Assembly: GCA_937138955.1 (NCBI GenBank)
Contig: CAKZPJ010000072.1
Span: 1 to 9,203 of the forward strand
Direction of reading: 5' to 3'
From: an uncultured Flammeovirgaceae bacterium
GTDB taxonomy: Bacteria; Bacteroidota; Bacteroidia; Cytophagales; Cyclobacteriaceae
DNA length: 9,203 nt
Part shown: piece by piece, positions 1 through 7,043 of the stretch
Layout of the letters: every line of letters starts with the position of its first letter
How positions within the stretch are numbered: the first letter of the stretch is position 1
Translations under genes and position numbers: made by a program
The notes under the pieces: model-generated
What the model was told of the DNA's origin: nothing
Database searches by the model: none
What the model saw: only the letters and a program-made list of their open reading frames with translations

Positions 1-27
1 TCAAAACTCTCAAATTTACTGCCTCTC

Positions 28-1395
28 ATGCCAACAACTGTCCGCACTAAAAAAAAGAAGCGCAATCCAATTATAATTATTTCCATCGTAATAGGTACAA
101 TATTAATATTACTGCTCATTGCTCGTCAGCTCGAGTGGATCGGGGGTGAAAAAGCTATTAAAGTACGGTTTGCTTCCGTAGAGGCTCATACGATTGTGGA
201 ACGGGTTAGTGCCTCCGGTACCATTCAACCAGTTACCGAAGTGAAAATTTCCCCGGAGGTGCCGGGAGAAATTATCGAATTGAAGGTAGAAGAAGGTGAT
301 TCGGTTCGGCAGGATCAGCTACTACTCCGAATTCGTCCCGATAATTTTGAATCAGCTTTATCGCGTACTCAGGCAAACTTAAATCAACAACGAGCCGCTC
401 AAGCTCAAATGCAAGCTCAAATGGCGAGCGCTCAAGCGCAGCTAGAACGGGCTCGACTGGCTTTTGAACGAAATAAAAAGCTGTACGATGACCAAGTAAT
501 CTCCGATGCTGATTTTGAACAGTTTCAGAGTGACTTTCAAGTAGCGCAACAAGGTTATGAATCAGCTCGGCAAAATGTAGAGGCCGCTCGCTACGCGGTT
601 CGATCTTCGCAGGCCTCGGTGGAAGAAGCCCGGGAGAACCTTTCATTGACCAGTATTTTCGCCCCTATGGGTGGTATAGTATCTAAATTAGATGTGGAGC
701 AAGGTGAGCGAGTGGTGGGAACCTCGCAAATGGCTGGTACCGAAATGTTACGTATTGCTGACTTGAGTAGAATGGAAGTTCGGGTGGATGTTAACGAAAA
801 CGATATTATTCGAGTATCCTTAGGTGATACAGCTTCTATTGAAGTAGATGCTTATAGCTACGATAATTATCGGTTTCAGGGATTGGTCACATCGATTGCG
901 AATACAGCTAATGAAAAATTAACCGATGAAGCCGTTACTGAGTTTGAGGTTCGTATTCGTCTACTTAATTCATCCTATCAAGAGCTACTTGAAAGCCGAG
1001 GGCCGTTTCCCTTTCGTCCGGGCATGACGGCCAGTGTAGATATTCTAACGAATCGCAAGGAAGATGTATTGTCAGTTCCACTATCGGCAGTAACTACCCG
1101 AAATAAAGAAAAAGAAGGTAAGAATAATCAGAAGTCTGACCAGGATACTTTTAGCAGCGAAGAAACCTTAGACGAAGTGGTTTTCCGGAAAGTCGGTGAA
1201 GAGCGAGTAGAGAAAGTAATAGTTAAGACCGGTATTAGCGATTACGAATTTATTGAAGTACTCAACGGATTGGAAGCAGACGACGAGATAGTTTCAGGCC
1301 CATACATTGCCATCTCTAATCAGCTACAGGACAGTAGCCGGGTAGAACTCATTGAAAAAGGTGGTGGAAATCAAGCTGAAGAAGAGGGGCAATAG
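28..1395 (+). CDS. Efflux periplasmic adaptor (HlyD/RND membrane fusion protein)
   Basis: This 455-residue protein should bridge an inner-membrane pump (RND or MacB-type ABC) to a TolC-like outer-membrane channel. A basic N-terminus (residues 6-12, mostly Lys/Arg) precedes one hydrophobic segment at about 14-32, so it is anchored in the inner membrane with the rest periplasmic. The first lipoyl half lies around 70-103 (SPEVPGEI at 75-82). A long Gln/Ala-rich helical hairpin follows at about 108-205, then the second lipoyl half (APMGG at 212-216) and a beta-barrel domain from about 247 to 350. The C-terminal membrane-proximal part is interrupted by a charged, low-complexity stretch near 356-385, and the protein ends in an acidic tail. 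The order of domains is typical of the family. The substrate cannot be told, because no pump or channel gene lies inside the window; they may lie upstream. The start at 28 gives the expected Lys-rich signal-anchor, but only 27 upstream bases are visible, so an earlier start is not fully excluded. Confidence 0.93.
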   Translation: MPTTVRTKKKKRNPIIIISIVIGTILILLLIARQLEWIGGEKAIKVRFASVEAHTIVERVSASGTIQPVTEVKISPEVPGEIIELKVEEGDSVRQDQLLLRIRPDNFESALSRTQANLNQQRAAQAQMQAQMASAQAQLERARLAFERNKKLYDDQVISDADFEQFQSDFQVAQQGYESARQNVEAARYAVRSSQASVEEARENLSLTSIFAPMGGIVSKLDVEQGERVVGTSQMAGTEMLRIADLSRMEVRVDVNENDIIRVSLGDTASIEVDAYSYDNYRFQGLVTSIANTANEKLTDEAVTEFEVRIRLLNSSYQELLESRGPFPFRPGMTASVDILTNRKEDVLSVPLSAVTTRNKEKEGKNNQKSDQDTFSSEETLDEVVFRKVGEERVEKVIVKTGISDYEFIEVLNGLEADDEIVSGPYIAISNQLQDSSRVELIEKGGGNQAEEEGQ

Positions 1396-1465
1396 AAAAT
1401 AGCATAAGATAGATTTTTTGGTAAATTTGAAGTGGAGGTCTTCTGGTATTCGTGTTCTAAGTGCG

Positions 1466-1520
1466 TAGTGTTATAGTGTTACGGTAATCAATACACTATA
1501 GCACTAAGCACTATAACACT
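1466..1520. repeat. Overlapping inverted repeats forming two alternative hairpins
   Basis: The motif AGTGTTATAGTG at 1467-1478 has an exact inverted copy, CACTATAACACT, at 1509-1520. The same left arm can instead pair with 1493-1506: bases 1466-1479 against 1493-1506 give a 14-bp stem with one G-T wobble and a 13-base loop. The right half contains CACTATA twice (1494-1500 and 1509-1515), which is why two exclusive folds exist. The element sits 70 bases after the adaptor stop and 41 bases before the transporter start. There is no T tract, so it is not a classical intrinsic terminator. It may be a transcript-end structure, a leader structure of the transporter mRNA, or a dispersed palindromic repeat. 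Confidence 0.7.
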
Positions 1521-1561
1521 CGAGTACTTAAACCCATTAACACACTTTACTACCTAACGCT

Positions 1562-2812
1562 ATGGATTTTCGCACCCGCGCTCAGCTATCGGGCATGATG
1601 TTTTTAGAATACTTTGTATGGGGTGCCTGGTACGTAACCTTAGGAACTTATCTAGGGGCAACCCTGCAATACGAAGGTACCCAAATCGGATTAGCCTACG
1701 GGGCTTTTGCTATCGCCGCGATGATCTCCCCGTTTTTTGTCGGAATGGTTGCGGACCGTTTTTTTCCAACCGAGCGAGTATTGGGGGTGCTGCACTTAGT
1801 TGGTGCAGGTATTCTATACTATCTATCAACGATAGAAGACTTCGCGCTATTCTATCCGGTTATTATCGCCTATACCCTGTGCTTTATGCCGACACTGGCC
1901 CTAACCAATTCACTGTCGTTTCACCATATGGACAATCCGGGGAAGGAATTTCCGGGAGTACGAGTACTGGGGACAGTTAGTTGGATTATTGCCGGACTCA
2001 TTGTTGGATATCTGAATATTGAAGATCAAGCAACCCCAATTTTAATCGCATCAGGAATGTCGGTAGTAATGGGATTGTACAGTTTTACACTTCCGCACAC
2101 CCCGCCTAAAAGCAAAGGAGAAAAAGCCAGTTGGCAAGACATCATAGGCTTAGATGCTTTAAAGCTAATGAAAGATCGCTCATTTGCGGTCTTGTTTATT
2201 GCTTCTTTACTTATTTGTATTCCGCTATCGTTCTACTACAGTTTTGCTAATCTGTTCCTTAATAATATTGGGGTAGAAAATGCAGCGGGTAAAATGACGA
2301 TGGGACAAATGTCCGAAATCCTATTCCTACTACTCATGCCCTTCTTCTTCAAGCGACTCGGCTATAAAAAGATGCTAATGATTGGCATGGCTGCCTGGGC
2401 ACTGCGCTACGTACTGTTTATGCTAGGTGATCCCGGCAGCTTGGTTTGGATGCTGTACGGCGGTATCATTCTACATGGTATCTGCTACGACTTTTTCTTC
2501 GTGACTGGGCAAATTTACGTAGATGAGCGCGCCCCGAAAAAGATTAAAAATGCTGCTCAAGGGTTAATTACTTTCGCCACGTATGGCGTGGGTATGTTCA
2601 TCGGCACGCTACTTTCAGGGGTTGTTGCCGAGAATTACACGGTTGATCAGACAACCTATCTTTGGGATAAAATTTGGTTAGTCCCAGCAATACTCTCTGC
2701 AATTGTTTTAGTATTATTCACTATTTTCTTTCGGGAAAAACGGGTTACAAAATCAGCTGATAAAATTAAACCTCCAGAGAATCAGACTATACCAGAAACT
2801 AAAACCGCTTAG
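1562..2812 (+). CDS. MFS transporter, NupG-type nucleoside:H+ symporter family
   Basis: This 416-residue protein is almost entirely hydrophobic, consistent with 12 membrane helices in two halves and a cytoplasmic loop near residues 175-195. The N-terminal third matches the layout of E. coli NupG by recall: a W-G-x-W element (WGAWYVTLGTYL at about 20-31), an ADRFF element after helix 2, then CFMPTLALTNSLSFHH and FPGVRVLGTVSWI. These correspond to the MPTLGLIN and FPPIRIWGTIGFI stretches of NupG. The likely role is proton-coupled nucleoside uptake across the inner membrane, although Bacteroidota have several paralogues and the substrate is not proven. The C-terminus is a hydrophilic tail rich in Lys, Pro and Thr. 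The ATG at 1562 starts 11 residues ahead of helix 1, which suits the family. A hairpin-bearing spacer precedes it and a GC-rich hairpin follows. No gene of nucleoside breakdown is adjacent. Confidence 0.88.
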   Translation: MDFRTRAQLSGMMFLEYFVWGAWYVTLGTYLGATLQYEGTQIGLAYGAFAIAAMISPFFVGMVADRFFPTERVLGVLHLVGAGILYYLSTIEDFALFYPVIIAYTLCFMPTLALTNSLSFHHMDNPGKEFPGVRVLGTVSWIIAGLIVGYLNIEDQATPILIASGMSVVMGLYSFTLPHTPPKSKGEKASWQDIIGLDALKLMKDRSFAVLFIASLLICIPLSFYYSFANLFLNNIGVENAAGKMTMGQMSEILFLLLMPFFFKRLGYKKMLMIGMAAWALRYVLFMLGDPGSLVWMLYGGIILHGICYDFFFVTGQIYVDERAPKKIKNAAQGLITFATYGVGMFIGTLLSGVVAENYTVDQTTYLWDKIWLVPAILSAIVLVLFTIFFREKRVTKSADKIKPPENQTIPETKTA

Positions 2813-2820
2813 GAAATATG

Positions 2821-2842
2821 ACCCCGGAATCTCTACGGGGGT
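2821..2842. terminator. Possible transcript-end hairpin after the MFS gene
   Basis: A short GC-rich stem, CCCCG at 2822-2826 against CGGGG at 2836-2840 with a 9-base loop, begins 10 bases after the transporter stop codon. A shifted register (ACCCC with GGGGT) is equally possible. It lacks a T tract, so intrinsic termination is uncertain, but its position directly behind the gene suits a 3' end structure. Confidence 0.4.
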
Positions 2843-3005
2843 GAGATATAAGATGAAAATATATTATCTGGCGAAACTTTTAGTAACATCTATATGACGA
2901 AAAAAAGCTGTTTCTATTCCAAAACCTAAAACCCAATCCCTAATACCAAAAAATCGATTATCTTTACCACTTATTTATTGCTTAACCTAAAATAGAAATT
3001 CTACA

Positions 3006-3626
3006 GTGAAAATTGCATCTCTTGTTTTAAACATAGTTTTAGCCATTGCGGTCATCTATTTGTACGTACTACATTTTAGCCAAAATAGCGAGTTGACTCC
3101 AGCTGATACTTCCACTGACGGTGCAGCCTCGGGTGCTATCCCCCGGATTGCCTACGTCAATTCTGATACCTTATTAGCAAATTATGCGTTTTTTCAGACC
3201 AAACGAGTAGAGTTAGAGAAGCGAGCCGAAGATTTACAGAAAGAGTACGAAAACCGAGCCAGAGGTCTGCAAAATGAAATTAGTAACTTCCAGCAAAATG
3301 CTGGAACCATGACAATGAATCAGGCTCGAGCCGTAGAAGAAGATCTACGTAAAAAGCAGCAGAACCTGATGCAGTATCAGCAAAATCTAAGCGGTCAACT
3401 AATGGAGGAAGAGGGTAAAGTAAACGATGACCTCTACGAGCGGGTTTCTGACTTTCTGGAAGATTATGGTAAAAACGAAGACTTTAAACTGGTGCTCACC
3501 TACACCAAAAATAGCGGAGTACTCTACGCCGACGATAGCCTAGATATTACCCAACAAGTAGTAGAAGGTCTAAATCAAAACTACGAGGGAGTTGCTACTG
3601 AAACTGACAGTACGGCCACGGAATAA
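3006..3626 (+). CDS. OmpH/Skp family outer membrane chaperone-like protein
   Basis: This 206-residue protein has a hydrophobic segment at residues 3-22, followed by a Ser/Thr/Asp-rich linker to about 45. The OmpH-type core opens with RIAYVNSDTLLANY at 47-60. A long charged coiled coil with many Glu, Lys and Gln runs at about 65-145, and the C-terminal part contains LVLTYTKNSGVLYAD, a pattern typical of Skp/OmpH proteins. Skp is a periplasmic holdase for outer-membrane proteins. Bacteroidota often carry several copies, and this one has a long linker and probably keeps its N-terminal helix as a membrane anchor or lipid-free signal. Translation appears to start at GTG 3006, because the following residues (MKIASLVLNIVL) match the usual family start. 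Unlike many skp genes, it is not next to bamA or lpxD here. A perfect 9-bp hairpin follows 31 bases after the stop. Confidence 0.87.
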   Translation: MKIASLVLNIVLAIAVIYLYVLHFSQNSELTPADTSTDGAASGAIPRIAYVNSDTLLANYAFFQTKRVELEKRAEDLQKEYENRARGLQNEISNFQQNAGTMTMNQARAVEEDLRKKQQNLMQYQQNLSGQLMEEEGKVNDDLYERVSDFLEDYGKNEDFKLVLTYTKNSGVLYADDSLDITQQVVEGLNQNYEGVATETDSTATE

Positions 3627-3657
3627 ATAAGAGATATAATTAATGTTAACAAATCAA

Positions 3658-3684
3658 ATGCAACCATTAGGTGAGTGGTTGCAT
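3658..3684. terminator. Hairpin downstream of the OmpH-like gene
   Basis: ATGCAACCA at 3658-3666 pairs perfectly with TGGTTGCAT at 3676-3684 across a 9-base loop, 31 bases after the stop codon. It probably marks the 3' end of the OmpH-like transcript. The bases after the stem (CTTGCTG) are not a T run, so it may protect the 3' end rather than terminate on its own. Confidence 0.55.
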
Positions 3685-3783
3685 CTTGCTGTAAACATGC
3701 TTCTATGAAGATTACAGCCACTCTGTTTTAGGAACGATAAAACAATAAGATATCCATTTGAACTTGTTCTTTCAGAGCGGTAC

Positions 3784-3825
3784 TTCGTTACGAAAAACCT
3801 TACATAGCTCGGCTATGCTCGGTTT
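3784..3825. repeat. Nested palindromic element in the gene-free region
   Basis: Three palindromes are packed together. TTCGT at 3784-3788 faces ACGAA at 3790-3794 with one base between. AAACC at 3795-3799 pairs with GGTTT at 3821-3825. Inside that pair, CATAGC at 3803-3808 pairs with GCTATG at 3812-3817 around a TCG loop. The base composition differs from the AT-rich flanks, and the sequence reads into the broken GIN-domain gene just downstream. It resembles a dispersed intergenic palindromic repeat, but only one copy is visible in this window. Confidence 0.5.
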
Positions 3826-3827
3826 CC

Positions 3828-4116
3828 GTGCCTCGTTTCACTCCGAAATTCCGGCGTTCAACTTGGATACTTTATTATTCCATCGTTCCTTACACCCTAT
3901 TTCTAGTAAATATTTGTTTAGCCCAAAAAAAATTAGATCGTGAAATCTCTTCATTTACCCGGGTTAAAGTATCAAGCGGAATAGGTATTATTCTAAAGCA
4001 AGGTGGAGTACCTAAACCTTAACTTTCGTCGAGTTAGTAGTGATGTAGTTAAGGTAGTACCATGGATAGTAATAGAGGATAGTCCAGGTGGGCTCAGTTA
4101 TCCATCGTATGAATAA
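3828..4116 (+). pseudogene. Remnant of a GIN-domain (DUF2807) secreted protein
   Basis: From about 3864 the frame reads WILYYSIVPYTLFLVNICLA followed by QKK, which looks like the hydrophobic core and cleavage region of a signal peptide. It then reads REISSFTRVKVSSGIGIILKQ and GG, up to a stop at 4020-4022. By recall this closely fits the start of the putative auto-transporter adhesin head GIN domain (R-x-x-x-x-F-x-x-I-x-V-x-x-G-I-x-V-x-L-x-Q-G), common in secreted Bacteroidota proteins. The natural start is missing: the upstream frame has only a GTG at 3828 inside repeat-like DNA. After the stop, a +1 frame continues with NFRRVSSDVVKVVPWIVIED to a stop at 4114; this could be shifted continuation, though the similarity is weak. 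GIN proteins usually exceed 200 residues, so most of the gene is gone. A short independent secreted peptide is possible but less likely. Confidence 0.6.
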
Positions 4117-4207
4117 TTAATTTTCTTCTACCGAATTTAAAGAAATCTTTATCCCACTATTTATTGAATTATCCTCCGTAACGACAATATAAGGTTCTAT
4201 AAACAAG

Positions 4208-4237
4208 AAAAACCGTGGACACCAATCCCCGGTTTTT
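4208..4237. terminator. Bidirectional intrinsic terminator-like hairpin
   Basis: AAAAACCG at 4208-4215 is an exact inverted copy of CGGTTTTT at 4230-4237, with a 14-base loop. The A tract on one side and the T tract on the other make this the best intrinsic-terminator candidate in the window, potentially acting on both strands. The only coding-like sequence upstream is the GIN-domain remnant, so it may be the surviving terminator of that lost gene. Confidence 0.55.
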
Positions 4238-4362
4238 ACTTTACAACAACCTTGTCGCACCACTGAGGATGCAACTTCAACCTATGCAATCTTAATGAAC
4301 ACTCATTCTATATCAACCTTACATTACAAATATACGGAGCAACGTTGGCAGGGCTGCTTAAA

Positions 4363-4410
4363 CTCGTTCAGTGACTACTATACCTCGTTCAGTGACTTAT
4401 CGCACTCGTT
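4363..4410. repeat. Short 21-bp tandem repeat, about 2.3 units
   Basis: CTCGTTCAGTGACT occurs at 4363-4376 and again at 4384-4397. A third partial unit, CTCGTT, begins at 4405. All three starts are exactly 21 bases apart, and the last seven bases of each unit vary. It lies about 100 bases upstream of the sensor kinase start. Confidence 0.65.
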
Positions 4411-4508
4411 ATAACCTATTTACAATTTAGCTGCTACGTCATTCTTATCTATTCCAGCGAGTACTTCAGCAGGAATCTGTATCTTTCCAAAAACTATTCT
4501 ATTGATAC

Positions 4509-5606
4509 ATGTCACGGCTGGCCCGAATATTTCAAATTAAACACCTTTTGCTTTACAATGCCGGGGTGTGGCTGATTGCCGGCATCGTGAGCCTGTTATG
4601 GTATTATTCATTAGCGTCAGACTGGGGTACTGCGTATAATTTTCAAAGTAGCATTCGGCATCCATTGGCTACGGTGCTTTCCTTTTGGATACTAAGCTTT
4701 GTAGTATTCGATCTATTTCTGGCTACTCGTCACTATCGCAAACCCTGGTTCAACGTTTTTCACTTCGGAATAAGCTTGGCATTTGGCGTAACTCACAAGG
4801 CGCTGAGTAATGTCAGTGGCTTGCTATTAGAAAGATTGTTTTTACCCCAAGAATCTAAAACTTGGCAAGAACTTATTGCTTTGTGGGAACACACCTGGTA
4901 TGATATATTTCTTGGGTCAACCGTTTACTGGATTATACTCCTCGTATTATTAGCGTTAGAAAATTGGCATCGCTATCAGAATGAGCGGCTGATCTCCCGC
5001 GATTTACAAGATCGCCTCTCCGAAGGACAATTGAACCAAATGAAACTGCAAATGCAACCTCATTTCTTGTTTAATGCGTTAAATACCATTGCTATGATGG
5101 TTCGGAAAAATAATCAGAGTGCCGCCATAGAAATGCTGAGCAGTCTCAGCGAAATGCTTAGAAATAGTCTTAGCCGAAATCGGCAATCATTAATTCCGTT
5201 AAAAGACGAACTACAATTAATTGATCAGTACTTGACTATTGAGAAATCGCGCTATCAAGACCGACTCACCGTAGAACAAACCATTCAGGATGAGACCTTG
5301 ACCGTGAAGGTACCCAACTTGATTCTACAACCAATTGTAGAAAATGCCTTTAAACACGGAATTTCTCAGAGTCTACAAGCAGCTCGACTGACTATTTCAG
5401 CTCAACTAGACCAAGACCGTTTGGTCATGGAAGTGTTTAATACCGGAAATCAGCTTCCTGAAGATTGGAGTTTTATTCGCAACCAAGGCATTGGTTTAGG
5501 TAATACTGTAAACCGCTTGATGCAGTTCTACCAAGGTAACTTCAAGTTTCAGATTACTGAGCGGGAAGATGGAGTACTCGTAAGAATAGTGTTGCCTCAG
5601 AATTAG
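4509..5606 (+). CDS. LytS/YehU-type sensor histidine kinase
   Basis: This 365-residue inner-membrane kinase should autophosphorylate on a histidine and pass the phosphate to the LytTR regulator encoded next. Four hydrophobic segments at about 13-34, 53-72, 81-104 and 132-152 form an unclassified membrane sensor region without a periplasmic domain of any size. A short helical linker leads to the His_kinase domain (PF06580 type) with MQPHFLFNALNTI, where His185 is the predicted phosphorylation site. The ATP-binding part follows: LILQPIVENAFKHGI with Asn279 in the N box, and GIGLGN at 327-332 as the G box. Length and order are normal for the family, and all key motifs are intact. An in-frame TGA at 4503-4505 sits just before the ATG at 4509, which fixes the start. 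The regulator begins 41 bases after the stop, so the two are probably cotranscribed. The signal sensed is unknown. Confidence 0.94.
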   Translation: MSRLARIFQIKHLLLYNAGVWLIAGIVSLLWYYSLASDWGTAYNFQSSIRHPLATVLSFWILSFVVFDLFLATRHYRKPWFNVFHFGISLAFGVTHKALSNVSGLLLERLFLPQESKTWQELIALWEHTWYDIFLGSTVYWIILLVLLALENWHRYQNERLISRDLQDRLSEGQLNQMKLQMQPHFLFNALNTIAMMVRKNNQSAAIEMLSSLSEMLRNSLSRNRQSLIPLKDELQLIDQYLTIEKSRYQDRLTVEQTIQDETLTVKVPNLILQPIVENAFKHGISQSLQAARLTISAQLDQDRLVMEVFNTGNQLPEDWSFIRNQGIGLGNTVNRLMQFYQGNFKFQITEREDGVLVRIVLPQN

Positions 5607-5647
5607 TGAACACGAGAACATGAGCTTTTTTGATACCTTTGAGAGTC

Positions 5648-6439
5648 ATGGAAAGAATAAAAACCGTTATTGTTGATGATGAATGGGAAGCGCGAGAAGG
5701 CGTAGCTGCATTGCTAACGAAAGATCAGCAAATTGAAGTGGTAGCCGTATGTGCTAATGGCATTGAGGCGATTCAAGCTATCCGAGAATACCATCCGGAA
5801 TTACTTTTTCTAGACATTCAGATGCCCCAAGTTAATGGGTTTGAAGTGTTAAACAGCATTGCCAAGAAAGACCTACCGGTCGTAATTTTTACGACAGCTT
5901 ACGACGAATACACACTTAAAGCCTTCGAGGTACACGCAGTAGATTACTTACTAAAGCCTTTTACCGACGAGCGTTTCTATGCTGCACTAAATCATGCTAA
6001 ACAACTGCTTAAGAAAAAAAATAATACTACTCAATCAATACCTAATCTCGTTCAATCTCGGGTAAAATCAGGTCAGTCTAGTCAGCTGATCAATACTGAA
6101 TCTTCAGTTGATGACCGACTTACCGTAAAAGTAGATGGCAAAATTCATTTTATTCCTCTTCAAGAAATTAGCTGGATAGAAGCCTACGACTATTATGTGA
6201 AGATTCATGTAGCGGAGCGTTATTATCTGCTAAGAGATAGTTTAAAGAAGATGGAAGCCCGTTTACCTAGCCCTCCTTTTGTACGAATCCATAAATCGAG
6301 TATTATCAATCAAAAGCATCTTCAGGAAATTGCACCTCAACATAGTGGCAGCGAGTACCAAATTACTTTATCTAACGGCCAAAAGCTACATAGTAGCCGA
6401 AGCTACCGCGAAAAGATAAAGGCACTGATGAATACTTGA
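5648..6439 (+). CDS. LytTR-family response regulator
   Basis: This 263-residue regulator is the evident partner of the preceding kinase. The receiver domain spans about 4-122, with the acidic pocket Asp10-Asp11, phosphoacceptor Asp56 in FLDIQMP, the switch threonine in FTTAYDEY (82-83) and Lys103 in YLLKPF. A polar linker of about 35 residues, rich in Ser, Gln and Asn, connects to a LytTR DNA-binding domain from about 160 to the end. There, ISWIEAYDYYVKIHV, FVRIHKSSIIN and the closing SRSYREKI match the family pattern. LytTR proteins bind paired direct repeats in promoters. A longer frame could open with TTG at 5630, but ATG at 5648 gives the canonical receiver start (MERIKTVIVDDE) and is preceded by a purine-rich GAGAG. 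It ends 13 bases short of the convergent Uma2 gene, with no evident terminator between them. Its target genes are not visible; the nearby permease is only a candidate. Confidence 0.94.
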   Translation: MERIKTVIVDDEWEAREGVAALLTKDQQIEVVAVCANGIEAIQAIREYHPELLFLDIQMPQVNGFEVLNSIAKKDLPVVIFTTAYDEYTLKAFEVHAVDYLLKPFTDERFYAALNHAKQLLKKKNNTTQSIPNLVQSRVKSGQSSQLINTESSVDDRLTVKVDGKIHFIPLQEISWIEAYDYYVKIHVAERYYLLRDSLKKMEARLPSPPFVRIHKSSIINQKHLQEIAPQHSGSEYQITLSNGQKLHSSRSYREKIKALMNT

Positions 6440-6452
6440 ATGTTTAGCTATT

Positions 6453-7043
6453 TTATCTAACCAGTACATTACGATAAATATCGCCCAGCTTCAGTTTCAC
6501 CTGATCATCTAGCAGAGAAAGTTCGTCAGCATCTTGCTGAAAGATAATGAGCTTCCATTCGTTTTGCTGCTGACGCTGGTAGTACTCTATCTGCTTTTGC
6601 TGAGAAGCTACCAGCAAATATTCTTGAAGCGTATCAATGCTACGGTAGCCAGCGAACTTTACTCCTCGATCTTTTGCCGAAGTAGATTTAGATAAAATCT
6701 CAATGACTAAAGCCGGATTAACTAAGTTATCAAACTCGTCATCCTTAAACTGAGCTTCACCTTGGCTCACGACCAAATCTGGATAGAAATAGCTATTGGT
6801 AGAAGGAGAGTAGGTTCGCATATCCGAATGAAACACTTCATAAGAAGTATTAATCAGCGATTGCCACAATAGTCCACTAAGGTTTGATGATACTCGATTA
6901 TGCTCTTTCGTTGCTCCACCCATTTCTATTAATTCACCGTTGTGATACTCAAATTTTCCGTAGTCCTCCCGAGAACCCGAGCGTTCAGCTTCCAAATAAG
7001 CTTCTGGACTGAGTACTTTTGGCTCAACTGTTATAGCCTCCAT
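6453..7043 (-). CDS. Uma2 family (DUF820) PD-(D/E)XK nuclease-like protein
   Basis: This minus-strand gene encodes about 196 residues when read from ATG 7043. The domain begins with LSPEAYLEAERSG, followed by a strand ending in YHNGELIEMGGATKEHNRV, the central PDLVV (Pro88, Asp89) and PALVIEILSKSTSAKDRGVK (Glu115, Lys129), then EYLLV. These are the hallmark blocks of Uma2-type proteins, whose fold is that of restriction-like nucleases. Asp89 and Glu115 are the likely metal-binding acids; the lysine of the classical motif is not in its usual position, as is common in this family. Members are abundant in cyanobacteria and some Bacteroidota, and their cellular role is unsettled. The frame stays open upstream to an ATG at 7118, which would add 25 residues not typical of the family, so the start at 7043 is preferred. 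It is convergent with the regulator and divergent from the permease gene. Confidence 0.87.
   Translation of the reverse strand: MEAITVEPKVLSPEAYLEAERSGSREDYGKFEYHNGELIEMGGATKEHNRVSSNLSGLLWQSLINTSYEVFHSDMRTYSPSTNSYFYPDLVVSQGEAQFKDDEFDNLVNPALVIEILSKSTSAKDRGVKFAGYRSIDTLQEYLLVASQQKQIEYYQRQQQNEWKLIIFQQDADELSLLDDQVKLKLGDIYRNVLVR

Larger units (their letters stand above)
4117..4508. other. Gene-free stretch before the sensor kinase gene
   Basis: No reading frame on either strand here looks coding. The stretch holds a terminator-like hairpin, an 8-bp palindrome CAACGTTG at 4340-4347, a 21-bp tandem repeat, and then about 100 bases leading into the kinase gene. That leader must carry the kinase promoter, but I could not identify a convincing Bacteroidota-type promoter (TTG at -33 with TAnnTTTG at -7). 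Confidence 0.5.

Noticed and set aside
272..646. Open frame on the minus strand inside the adaptor gene (124 codons).
   Set aside because: It lies wholly opposite the helical hairpin of a well-recognised protein, and its translation shows no recognisable domain.
1422..1429. TAAATTTG, a perfect match to the Bacteroidota -7 promoter pattern TAnnTTTG, upstream of the transporter gene.
   Set aside because: No TTG lies at the expected -33 distance, and an eight-base pattern with two free positions is expected often by chance in AT-rich DNA.
3627..4508. Possible CRISPR array or tRNA in the gene-free region.
   Set aside because: The only periodic signal is a 21-bp tandem repeat of about 2.3 units, with no spacer structure, and no cloverleaf fold or T-loop motif was seen.
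5620..5676. Short frame starting at ATG 5620 just after the kinase gene, a possible leader peptide.
   Set aside because: It has 18 codons, overlaps the regulator start, and shows no feature that separates it from chance.
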